This document shows, one piece after another, positions 1 to 6,483 of a stretch of 12,215 nucleotides of DNA. The notes below the pieces were generated by a model. The model was not told where the DNA came from. It ran no database searches and was given only the letters and a program-made list of their open reading frames with translations. How positions within the stretch are numbered: position 1 is the first letter of the stretch; the number at the start of each line of letters is the position of its first letter. Both the position numbers and the translations under genes were made by a program. Source of the stretch: Anammoximicrobium sp032229885 (GTDB lineage Bacteria > Planctomycetota > Planctomycetia > Pirellulales > Pirellulaceae); assembly GCA_032229885.1 (NCBI GenBank), contig JAVYAJ010000374.1:1-12215 (forward strand). Direction: 5' to 3'.

Positions 1-8
1 ACAGTCAT

Positions 9-37
9 CCCACCCCAATCCCACCTAACCCATTCCC
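9..37 (-). other. Canonical G-quadruplex motif overlapping the end of R1
   Basis: On the minus strand there are five G-runs of three or four bases. On the plus strand they appear as C-runs at 9-11, 13-16, 20-22, 29-31 and 35-37. The loops are 1, 3, 6 and 3 bases, which fits the standard G3+N1-7 pattern. A sixth run lies at 48-50. Folding is inferred from the pattern only. Confidence 0.6.
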
Positions 38-121
38 GTGCCACTAACCCACACGTGTACTGTACACTCCACTGTACAAGATGCGCGCACCGTGCGCGCA
101 TGATACGAACTAAGACTCTAA
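25..121 (-). repeat. Repeat R1, 97-bp palindrome-bearing intergenic repeat
   Basis: Read on the minus strand, this aligns without gaps to 12119-12215 on the plus strand, with about 89 of 97 positions identical by hand alignment. The first 41 bases, starting TTAGAGTCTTAG, are identical. The core at 81-101 is an interrupted palindrome: arms ATGCGCGCAC and GTGCGCGCAT around one base. A second palindrome, GTGTAC and GTACAC around one T, lies at 55-67. The far end carries GGGTTAG twice. It lies downstream of the gene ending at 542 and in that gene's sense, as R2 does with the gene ending at 12029. No T-run follows the palindrome, so it is not a textbook intrinsic terminator. It is best described as a REP-like dispersed repeat of unknown function. 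Confidence 0.85.
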
Positions 122-171
122 CGCGGCCCGCAGCCGCAACCAAACAAGGGCCGAGAAATGTTGAGGAGGAC

Positions 172-398
172 CATGAATCACACGAATAAAGACATCGCGT
201 CTAACCGTTTTTCTTCATCCCCGCTATCCGTGTCTATCCGCCGTGCTTCGCCTGTCGCGTCTCTCCCGACTACGACGGGGCGCCGAAATCTCAGCGTCCT
301 CAGCGTCTCTGCGTTTCCAAAACGTATTTTCCTGTAGCCCGGCCAGTTCGCCCGCGCAAAGACATCGATGAAACGCAGAGACGCAGAGGGCACAGAGC
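172..398. repeat. Block of widespread bacterial intergenic repeat motifs with an inverted pair
   Basis: This gene-free block has two inverted arms, 289-317 and 370-398. Both centre on CTCTGCGTTTC or its complement, and the arms match at most positions. Upstream lie a CACACGAATAAAGAC-like motif near 179 and an ATCCGTGTCTATCCGC-like motif near 225. From memory, such phrases recur in intergenic DNA of many unrelated bacteria, including planctomycetes, and give rise to spurious ORFs translating as NAETLRTLR or LSVSIRR. Both appear here: 173-337 on plus (54 codons, with GAGGAGG only 3 bases from its ATG) and 178-393 on minus. I read the block as repeat DNA. I see nothing else supportable in 122-171 or 399-541. 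Confidence 0.6.
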
Positions 399-541
399 TA
401 CCGCAACCACAAGATGTAATCTTTCAACAACTTAACGCTGTCGCTGTCTGAAAAACATTGTCAAAAAGTTCACGATGTTTGAGGTTGCATCCTGCCGTGT
501 ACTGTCCGCGCGCTGGCAGACGTCGATCTTGTCAGAGTCGA

Positions 542-1162
542 TCACCGGTCCGACTCGAGCTCGTATAACGTCTCGTCGATCCGAGGCGCTCGCAATTTCC
601 GCGCCCAGCCGCGCAGGTGTCGTGCGTGCGGGTCGCCATCGATCGCGCTGGGATTGCCGGGGCCAGCATGGCCCGTGCCAGCATGGCCCGCGCCGGTATC
701 GCCCCCGCCAAAATCGCCGTCGCCGGAATCGCCCGCGAACGGCTCGCCCAGCAGATCGCCCATCTCAGCTTCGATTGCCTCGGGGTCTTCACCGGCCTCC
801 ATTCGCCGTATGGCATCTTGGATCGAATCGGTCAACGGCATTCCGGTCCGTTCGTACAGCGCGCGCATCAGACGCGCCGCCTGGCGTGGATCGTCGTAGT
901 CGACGCCAGCCGATTCGCGCTCGAGCTCGTCCATGACTTGTTCAAATCGGCTGTCATCCAAGCCGGGCGGCAAGCCGTCGTCAGGCGCGGACACGTCGGC
1001 TGTGGCCGCCGCGCCGCGCGCGACCGCGAATCGCGAGATCTCGCGTTCCAACCGCGGTCGCCCGCATCGTGGACACGCGGGTTGGGTCGTCGTATCGACG
1101 CGGCGCGCCAGGAAACTGTACACGCAGTGACAATCGCTACAATAGAACTCGTAAATCGGCAT
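542..1162 (-). CDS. FmdB-type zinc-ribbon protein with acidic and glycine-repeat extension (206 aa)
   Basis: The protein opens with MPIYEFYC, the hallmark start of FmdB/CxxC_CxxC zinc ribbons. Paired cysteines C8/C11 and C30/C33 form one zinc site. The frame stays open 70 codons further upstream, but that part has no family character, so the start is placed at this ATG. Typical family members run about 60-110 residues. Here an acidic helical segment follows (about 66-140, including RRMEAGEDPEAIEAEMGDLL), then five or six five-residue units of the form xG[D/H]xG (143-172), then a short basic and acidic tail. There is no signal peptide or membrane segment, so it is probably cytoplasmic. FmdB was first described as a regulator of formamidase or amidase genes, but the function of most homologues, including this one, is unknown. 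No good Shine-Dalgarno is visible before the ATG. Confidence 0.85.
   Translation of the reverse strand: MPIYEFYCSDCHCVYSFLARRVDTTTQPACPRCGRPRLEREISRFAVARGAAATADVSAPDDGLPPGLDDSRFEQVMDELERESAGVDYDDPRQAARLMRALYERTGMPLTDSIQDAIRRMEAGEDPEAIEAEMGDLLGEPFAGDSGDGDFGGGDTGAGHAGTGHAGPGNPSAIDGDPHARHLRGWARKLRAPRIDETLYELESDR
662..736 (-). repeat. Five tandem 15-bp units inside the zinc-ribbon gene
   Basis: Units lie at 662-676, 677-691, 692-706, 707-721 and 722-736. The first two differ only at their last base. On the coding strand they give xG[D/H]xG pentapeptides (AGDSG, DGDFG, GGDTG, AGHAG, TGHAG). The 15-bp period keeps frame, so changes in copy number would lengthen or shorten the linker without a frameshift. 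Confidence 0.8.
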
Positions 1163-1514
1163 CAGTCGATCTTTCGCGCTACGGAAGGCACGTCGGGCGT
1201 GGTTCTCCGAGCCTGGGCCGCTGCGTGGCGCGACGCGCTCCGTCGCGTTCGCGGTACGTCGTGTCGCCCGCGGACGAGGCGTCTGCGAGCGCCCGAGCGC
1301 GGCAAAGCTGTGTTGGCAACGAGGCTCGAGGGTCTGGGATCGGGCCTCGAGATCGGTGCGAATCCCCGGCAACGCGCAGCACGCTCGAAATGGGGCGAAA
1401 ACATACGCCCGCGCCCGTACATCGGACCGCTGGGCATCGGGAACGTCGTGCGTCCGACGCCGGGAACCTCGAATGTTCGACGCCGAAAACCGCCCGCCCG
1501 ACGCCCGCCACAGC
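1163..1514. other. Gene-free spacer with hairpins
   Basis: No credible coding sequence lies between the zinc-ribbon start and the stop of the VWA protein gene. There are two perfect inverted repeats with 7-bp stems: 1229-1235 with 1241-1247 (CGCGACG/CGTCGCG) and 1325-1331 with 1345-1351 (CTCGAGG/CCTCGAG). An imperfect 23-bp tandem duplication spans 1439-1485. Neither hairpin is followed by a T-run on the minus strand, so intrinsic termination is not demonstrated. I found no convincing promoter for the zinc-ribbon gene. Confidence 0.5.
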
Positions 1515-3785
1515 CTACACCAATCCCCACTTTTTTCTCAAATACCATTCGACCGTCAAGAGCCCGACGAACAGCAGCAAGAACGCCCAGGCATCGCGGG
1601 CGTGTTCGGCCAATTGCCACCTGGTCTGCACTTCGATCTCCAATTCCGGCGGCCGCTCGCGGATGTCTTGCAACAGCGAGCCCACCTGCTCGGGGGCAAC
1701 GACGCGCCCGCCGGATTCGCGAGTGGCGGCGGCCAGCCGGGCGAGCTGGTCGTGGTCGGCCGCCGGCGTGCTCAGCTCGAGATCGTGATCGAACACCAGG
1801 AACTCGGTGCGCGCCGCGCCCAACGCCCGGCCCGCGCGGCTGGCCGTGACCTCGAGCGCATAGTCGCCGGGCGTTGTGACGCGTTCGAGACTGCCGGTCC
1901 ATGCCGTCCCGTCGCGGCTCAGCGGCGCCTCGCGACGCTGGCCATCGGGGTCGATCACGTGGCAGGTCAACTGGGCGTCCGCAATCGGTTCGCCGTCGGG
2001 CTGATTGACTCCGGTCCTGAACGTCACGCGCGAGTCGGGCTGAAACCGGCGCTGTTCGAGTTTGACCCACACCTGGTCTCGCTGTTCGTCTTCGCGGCGG
2101 ACCAACCACAGCACGATCTGTCGCCAGAAGCGCCGGTATTCGGACGCGAACCCGTGCATGGCCCAGCGATACGTCGAGTCGCCCGCTAGGGCAACCACGC
2201 GTCCGGCGCCGAATTGGCCCACGACCAGCAGCGGTTGGCCGTCCTGATTTTCGGCGACCATTCGGACGCCCGTCGCGTCCTTGACGCCGGTAAATCGGTT
2301 GGCGCCGGCCAACGGTGGCAGGCGATTCCAAACCGAGCTGTTGTCCGCGTCGGACGCCAGCGTCGTCAGCGGATGGACGCCGACCGGGCGCATCCGCTGC
2401 GGCCCGGCCAGGTGCAGGTCCGCACGGATGGGCGCGGCAAAATCCTGACGTTCCAGACGGTCCATCATGATCGGCAGCACGTCCGCCAAGGGGGTCGCGA
2501 AATAGCCGCCGGCGCCGAAGCTGTGATAGCCGCCCAGCACGACCAGCCCCTTGCCGGCCGCAACAGCGTCCGCCAGTAACTGCAGTTGGTCCGGCCCCAA
2601 AGCCGTCGCGTCCAAGTCGCCCAGGATGAACGCATCGTAACTGGGATCCCGCAGCCGAGCCGAGACGTCGACCGGCCACTTGGTCCGCTGCCGCGAATCC
2701 AGCCACAGAAACTCGACTTCCATGTCCGGCGACGACTCGAGCGCGCGACGTAGAAACAGTTGTTCTTCGCGCAATTCGCCTTCCAAGTACAACAGCTTCA
2801 AGCCGCCTTCGAGCACGCGCAGAAAAGCCGTCAGCCGATTGTTCTTGGTCACCAGTTCGCCGGGCTGCGGCGCGGCTTCGAGCGTCAACTTGTAATTGCC
2901 CGGCTGGTCCGGAACGTACCGCAACTCGACGCTCACCTGCTCGTCGTCCGTCCGCGCCGCGACCTCGACCGGCCCCACGGTATCCGTGCGACCATCGGGA
3001 CGTTCGACGGCGAGCCGCACGGGAATCGGCCGATTGGCCCATCCGCGAATGGCGACCACGGCGGTGATCGGCAGCTCATTTTTGACGAACACCGTGTACT
3101 GGTCCTGCAGATTCTCGACGGCGACGTCGCGCGTCTGCGTGGGATCCAGCGGCTGGCCGAACGGCACCGCGTACAGCGGACAGCCCAACCGCGCCAGTTC
3201 GCGCGCCGCTTGCGGGATTTCGACCGTCGGTTGAAACGCGGTTTGCACGCCATCGCTCATCAGCAGCACACCCGCGAGCCGTTTGCCCACTTCGCGTTGC
3301 ACGGCCGCGTGTAGGCTCGACCCGAGGTCCGTTTGTTGGCCCTCGGGTGTCGCGGGTAGGGCGAGCGGTTCGGGATTCAACTCGAGCGGATGAAGCGTGG
3401 CGTCAAACCCGTAGAGCTTGACGGCCAGATTCTCCGGCAGCTCGCGCAGCAACGGTTCGGCCTGCCGCAGGACCTCTGTCTGGGCCTGCCAGCGGCTGGC
3501 CGTGCCCGCCGCTTGGGGCAACTGCATGCTGCGGCTCTGATCGAACAGCACGACTAGAACGGCCGACTGTTCGCGCTGCGTGGTGCTGACCCGCGACGGT
3601 CGCAGCATGGCCAGCGTCAACAGGCCGATCACCGCCAGACGCAACGCGGTCAACACGGCTCGCCGCCGTCCGCTGATCGGTCGAAACGCGGGGCTGATCA
3701 GCAACAGCAGCAGCAGCAACACGACCGTCGCCACGGTCACCACGGCATAGCTGTTCAAGATGGGCTGAAGAAACCACTGCGACAC
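1515..3785 (-). CDS. Membrane protein with VWA domain and inactive class I GATase-like domain (756 aa)
   Basis: The N-terminus has two membrane segments (about 13-31 and 43-61). A von Willebrand A domain follows (about 74-215) with the metal-site residues visible: D82-x-S84-x-S86, T152 and D178 in MSDG. A beta-sandwich-like stretch (about 216-325) leads to a GATase-like domain (about 328-560) with the motif LGGYHSFGAGGY at 417-428. The catalytic cysteine of true glutamine amidotransferases is not present there, so amidotransfer is unlikely. A second extracytoplasmic stretch (about 570-720) precedes a last membrane helix (about 732-748). In planctomycetes such proteins usually sit with MoxR ATPase and DUF58 genes; none is here. 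The role is unknown; it is probably an envelope protein that binds metal or protein through VWA. The start is GTG, with AGGA about 5 bases upstream and no better ATG. The 183-bp gap upstream (3786-3968) holds nothing I can identify. Confidence 0.88.
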   Translation of the reverse strand: MSQWFLQPILNSYAVVTVATVVLLLLLLLISPAFRPISGRRRAVLTALRLAVIGLLTLAMLRPSRVSTTQREQSAVLVVLFDQSRSMQLPQAAGTASRWQAQTEVLRQAEPLLRELPENLAVKLYGFDATLHPLELNPEPLALPATPEGQQTDLGSSLHAAVQREVGKRLAGVLLMSDGVQTAFQPTVEIPQAARELARLGCPLYAVPFGQPLDPTQTRDVAVENLQDQYTVFVKNELPITAVVAIRGWANRPIPVRLAVERPDGRTDTVGPVEVAARTDDEQVSVELRYVPDQPGNYKLTLEAAPQPGELVTKNNRLTAFLRVLEGGLKLLYLEGELREEQLFLRRALESSPDMEVEFLWLDSRQRTKWPVDVSARLRDPSYDAFILGDLDATALGPDQLQLLADAVAAGKGLVVLGGYHSFGAGGYFATPLADVLPIMMDRLERQDFAAPIRADLHLAGPQRMRPVGVHPLTTLASDADNSSVWNRLPPLAGANRFTGVKDATGVRMVAENQDGQPLLVVGQFGAGRVVALAGDSTYRWAMHGFASEYRRFWRQIVLWLVRREDEQRDQVWVKLEQRRFQPDSRVTFRTGVNQPDGEPIADAQLTCHVIDPDGQRREAPLSRDGTAWTGSLERVTTPGDYALEVTASRAGRALGAARTEFLVFDHDLELSTPAADHDQLARLAAATRESGGRVVAPEQVGSLLQDIRERPPELEIEVQTRWQLAEHARDAWAFLLLFVGLLTVEWYLRKKWGLV

Positions 3786-3968
3786 GGCGTCCTGCTTCTG
3801 TCTGCTTGTCGAGGCTCGGGATGGCGTGCGGGCCGCTCGCCAGGCCAGCGAGACAGGCAGACGCGTCCTTCAGGATCGAACATCGTCACCGCTGCGTCCA
3901 CCTGACTCGCGCCGGTGGCGATTTCTCACGCAGGCGACGGTCGGCCGTGGCGATCGCGAGCGGTCCGC

Positions 3969-5096
3969 TCAGGCCACCTCGCCATCGTACATCCGCCAGC
4001 TCTTGATCAGCTTGGCCCCGCCCCGTTCGAGTGACGCTTTGGACAGATGGTTCGACTCGAGCACCCACGAGAACTCGGCTTCCTGGATGCCATAGGCCAG
4101 TGCCGCGGGCATCAATTCGTCCAACAGCGTCAAACCCAAGCCCCACTTCTGATACTCGGGCACGACGTTTGTGCTGACCAGACGCAGGCGGGGAATCGCC
4201 TTTTTGTTCCACAGCAGGCGAATGAATCCGAACGGCAGCAGGCGGCCATCGGACCGGCGAATGCGTGGATTGTAGTCCAGCAATCCAAACACCGCGCCCA
4301 CCATCTTGCCGTCGACTTCGGCCGTCGCGGTCAGCTCGGGTACGATCAGCCACTTGAGCCCCTTGCTGACGTGCGCGATCTCGCGTTCCGACATCGGCGA
4401 AAAACCCCATGTGCCGACCAGCGAGCGGTTGTAGATGTCCAGAAACATCCGTACGTCCGCGTCGAACCGCGATCGATCCAGACTGCGGAGGCTGACCTTG
4501 AACCGCCGCTTGGCCTCGTCGACGATGAACTGCAGTTTCTGGTCCAGCGTCTGCAGCATGTCGACGTGCCCCCAGTAGGCGTACATGTCCTGCGACTTGC
4601 CGAGCCCGCAGGCTTCGATCAGCGCCGGATAGTACGGCGGGTTATACGTCATCATGAACGTCGGCGGGCTGTCGAACCCGTCGATCAGCAGCCCGCATTC
4701 GTAGTTCAGCGACGGGTTGGCCGGGCCGCGGATCGTCGTGATCCCGCGAGCGGCGAACCAGCGGCGGGCCGCGGTAAACAGCGCCACCGCCACCCGCGGA
4801 TCGTCGATCGATTCAAAGAAACCGAAAAAGCCTCGTTGCTCGTTGTGCCGTTGGTTATAGATTCGATTGATGATCGCGGCGACGCGTCCGCACGGCTGGC
4901 CGTCGCGCAACGCCAGAAACGTCTGGATCTCGGCGTTCTCGTAGAACGGATGGGGTTTGAAATTCAGCAGCTCCAATTGGTTCTGCCGCAGGGGCGGGAT
5001 CCAATTCGGGTCGTTGCGATACAGTTGCCAAGGGAATCGAAAGAACTGCTTTTTCTGGAGACGCGATTCCACCGCCTGGACAATGATTTCAGCCAT
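3969..5096 (-). CDS. GNAT-fold acyltransferase, YghO-like (375 aa)
   Basis: The N-terminal phrase YRNDPNWIPPLR (26-37), the segment GFFGFFESIDDP (89-100) and GPANPSLNYECGLL (124-137) match, from memory, the large GNAT-related family that includes E. coli YghO. The C-terminal lobe has the acetyl-CoA motif A as Q316-K-W-G-L-G321, the Q/R-x-x-G-x-G/A pyrophosphate loop, followed by ASLERGGAKLIKSWRMY, a typical GNAT end. It is about twice the usual length of a single GNAT domain, consistent with two lobes. There is no signal peptide. The substrate is unknown; bacterial ceramide synthases are also large GNAT-like acyltransferases, so lipid N-acylation is one possibility but not shown. The ATG has a good AGGAAAG (5105-5111 on minus). 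A 17-bp palindrome lies just upstream, and the gene is separated from both neighbours. Confidence 0.85.
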   Translation of the reverse strand: MAEIIVQAVESRLQKKQFFRFPWQLYRNDPNWIPPLRQNQLELLNFKPHPFYENAEIQTFLALRDGQPCGRVAAIINRIYNQRHNEQRGFFGFFESIDDPRVAVALFTAARRWFAARGITTIRGPANPSLNYECGLLIDGFDSPPTFMMTYNPPYYPALIEACGLGKSQDMYAYWGHVDMLQTLDQKLQFIVDEAKRRFKVSLRSLDRSRFDADVRMFLDIYNRSLVGTWGFSPMSEREIAHVSKGLKWLIVPELTATAEVDGKMVGAVFGLLDYNPRIRRSDGRLLPFGFIRLLWNKKAIPRLRLVSTNVVPEYQKWGLGLTLLDELMPAALAYGIQEAEFSWVLESNHLSKASLERGGAKLIKSWRMYDGEVA

Positions 5097-5117
5097 CCGC
5101 GAGTCTTTCCTGAAACG

Positions 5118-5134
5118 AGTCGTCGCCGACGACT
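5118..5134. promoter_or_regulatory. 17-bp palindrome upstream of the acyltransferase gene
   Basis: Arms AGTCGTCG and CGACGACT flank a single central C, giving perfect 8-bp symmetry. It ends 6 bases upstream of the AGGAAAG ribosome site of the gene starting at 5096. It could be an operator or a short hairpin in the leader. No clear -35/-10 pair was found beside it. Confidence 0.4.
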
Positions 5135-5221
5135 ACGTTGGAGAACCTGTCGTTCGTCGCGACGCCGCGGGCCCGCGCGGCCATCCCAACACCGCCTGCT
5201 CAACGATCCGGATTCCGACGA

Positions 5222-5324
5222 TCCACGTTCCGTCCGGCGGGCACGCTCTACTTTTCTGACGCCGCGGGATTTCCGCGGTCTCGCGCACCGCGGCCTCGAC
5301 GTCTCCACGTTCCGTCCGGCAGGC
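5222..5324. repeat. Direct 21-bp duplication in spacer
   Basis: Positions 5222-5242 and 5304-5324 carry the same 21 bases (TCCACGTTCCGTCCGGC then GGGC or AGGC) with one mismatch, 82 bases apart. The DNA between holds CCGCGG-rich inverted bits (5264-5280 region). The whole 5097-5338 spacer has no gene. The repeated phrase may belong to a dispersed intergenic element, which cannot be tested from one window. Confidence 0.6.
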
Positions 5325-5338
5325 GGAAACCGCTCGTT

Positions 5339-5989
5339 TCAACGGCGCAACATTTCCGCGACCCCGCGAGCCACGGCGTCGGCGTCGTTGACGACGGAAA
5401 ACGTGACCAGCGCGACCATCAACAGCCCGAAAAACACGAGGCTAAAACCATACGGGTTCGGCGTGCTGGACGCGCTCTTCAGGGCCTTGGCCAGCGCCCG
5501 TTCCAAGCGGCGCCACCCGGCATAGCTCTGATGCGGTCCGGACGAAGCCAACTGGATGTTCCGCATCGCCGGAAATGTCTCGAGGTGCAACTGGATGCCC
5601 AAACGAGGCAGCACGAGGCACTCGCCAGCCCAGCGGGCGTCGGCGTCGAGCTCGACGACCACGTCGGCCAAGGCCGGACGAAGCTGTTCAGGGGTCACGT
5701 TGTACAGCACGACGCGCGGCCGCAAAATCAGCATCAGAAACCAGGCCAGCAAGGCATACAGGCCGGCCAGCAGCAGCCAGACGTAAGCGCCCAGCCAGGC
5801 GACCGCCGACTCGGGAAAAAATAATTCGACCGGCCCAACACAGACCAGGCCGCTGATCCCCATCGCCAACGCCGCCAGATCGCGCGCGCCGCTGGTCACC
5901 AGCGGGCGCGACGACAGGTTGATCAGGCCCAACAACAGCACGTAGGCCGACAATGGGCACAGCGCGATGCACAGATGAAGCGGGTCCAC
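5339..5989 (-). CDS. Predicted four-helix membrane protein of unknown function (216 aa)
   Basis: I do not recognise a family. Hydrophobic segments at about 7-25, 38-55, 64-89 and 181-200 predict four membrane helices. A soluble region of about 90 residues (91-180) lies between helices three and four; it includes VVLYNVTPEQLRPALADVVVELD and a mixed-charge amphipathic stretch (156-172). The start is GTG with AAAGG about 7 bases upstream, and no in-frame ATG precedes it. A strong promoter match at 6099-6127 suggests it is transcribed alone with a leader of about 100 bases. Its stop is 242 bases before the next gene. Conserved hypothetical membrane protein is the safest label. Confidence 0.8.
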   Translation of the reverse strand: MDPLHLCIALCPLSAYVLLLGLINLSSRPLVTSGARDLAALAMGISGLVCVGPVELFFPESAVAWLGAYVWLLLAGLYALLAWFLMLILRPRVVLYNVTPEQLRPALADVVVELDADARWAGECLVLPRLGIQLHLETFPAMRNIQLASSGPHQSYAGWRRLERALAKALKSASSTPNPYGFSLVFFGLLMVALVTFSVVNDADAVARGVAEMLRR

Positions 5990-6028
5990 GCAAGACCTTT
6001 TTGCATACCGGGAAAGCGGTCGTCCGGC

Positions 6029-6042
6029 GTCCGTTTACGGAC
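6029..6042 (-). promoter_or_regulatory. Leader hairpin upstream of the membrane protein gene
   Basis: GTCCGT (6029-6034) and ACGGAC (6037-6042) form a perfect 6-bp stem. CCGG at 6024-6027 and 6046-6049 can extend it after short bulges. It lies in the predicted untranslated leader of the gene starting at 5989, about 40 bases before its GTG. A role in translation or stability is only a guess. Confidence 0.4.
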
Positions 6043-6098
6043 AATCCGGCACGGACAGGATTGGCCTGGATCCACCAAGGCCCGTTCATTCGGCGTGG

Positions 6099-6127
6099 AT
6101 TTTAGTGTTTCGCTTCTATGCGGTCAA
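6099..6127 (-). promoter_or_regulatory. Sigma70-type promoter for the membrane protein gene at 5989
   Basis: On the minus strand, TTGACC (6122-6127, 5 of 6 consensus bases) is separated by exactly 17 bases from TAAAAT (6099-6104, 5 of 6). Transcription would start near 6092, giving a leader of about 100 bases before the GTG at 5989. It is one of only two strong housekeeping-type promoter matches I found. Confidence 0.6.
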
Positions 6128-6150
6128 CTCGCGTCCGCCGCGCAACTTTG

Positions 6151-6163
6151 TCGTTGTCAACGA
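6151..6163. promoter_or_regulatory. 13-bp palindrome upstream of the promoter
   Basis: TCGTTG and CAACGA flank a central T in perfect symmetry. Its centre is about 65 bases upstream of the predicted start site of the 6099-6127 promoter, a distance typical of activator sites. It also contains TTGACA on the minus strand, but no -10 lies at proper spacing, so it is not itself called a promoter. Confidence 0.3.
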
Positions 6164-6237
6164 GTTCAACGCGATCTTTCGTCGCGGAATCGGTCGCCTA
6201 CGTGCAAGCCCCGTTCACGTCTGGTCCACCGCCGCCT

Positions 6238-6404
6238 GGCGCCCGGTCGGGCGCCGGCGCGGTGCGGGTGGCGCTGACCGGATGGACGGCACGTCTGGCG
6301 TGGCACACCGCGGGCAGACGCCCGCCCTTTGCGGTTCCACGCCAAGCTGTCCGCGGTGTCTGCACGGGGCAATGGACTCCAGCGCTGCGGCGTCCCTGCC
6401 GCAG
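6238..6404. other. Stem-loop cluster in the 494-bp gene-free region 5990-6483
   Basis: Three perfect hairpins lie about 70-77 bases apart: 6238-6244/6249-6255 (GGCGCCC/GGGCGCC, loop GGTC), 6310-6315/6320-6325 (GCGGGC/GCCCGC, loop AGAC) and 6385-6391/6398-6404 (CTGCGGC/GCCGCAG). The middle one is enclosed by an 8-bp stem, 6296-6303 with 6337-6344 (TGGCGTGG/CCACGCCA). A 9-bp inverted repeat, 6305-6313 with 6351-6359 (ACACCGCGG/CCGCGGTGT), competes with the middle hairpin and would cross the 8-bp stem as a pseudoknot. The cluster lies downstream of the secreted-protein operon, so it may be its 3' end, or a structured RNA. No T-run marks a terminator. No convincing coding sequence exists in 6128-6483. 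Confidence 0.5.
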
Positions 6405-6483
6405 GGTGGACTTCACGCAATCCTTGTCGTTCCATCAACCTCGGACACGCACGGGGCATTCGGGCCACTCGCCCCCCGGGACT

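Noticed and set aside
173..337. 54-codon ORF with GAGGAGG before its ATG.
   Set aside because: It is made wholly of widespread intergenic repeat phrases, the ribosome site is only 3 bases from the ATG, and the protein is low-complexity Ser/Arg.
178..393. 71-codon minus-strand ORF.
   Set aside because: It is the complement of the same repeat block and reads as the repeat-derived NAETLRTLR phrase.
1162..3042. 626-codon minus-strand ORF overlapping the VWA protein gene in another frame.
   Set aside because: It is Arg/Gly/Ala-rich out-of-frame translation; the 1515-3785 frame carries the VWA and GATase-like motifs and membrane helices.
4047..5525. Long plus-strand ORF opposite the acyltransferase gene.
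   Set aside because: It is an antisense shadow in GC-rich DNA; the minus-strand frame has clear family motifs, a ribosome site and a sensible start.
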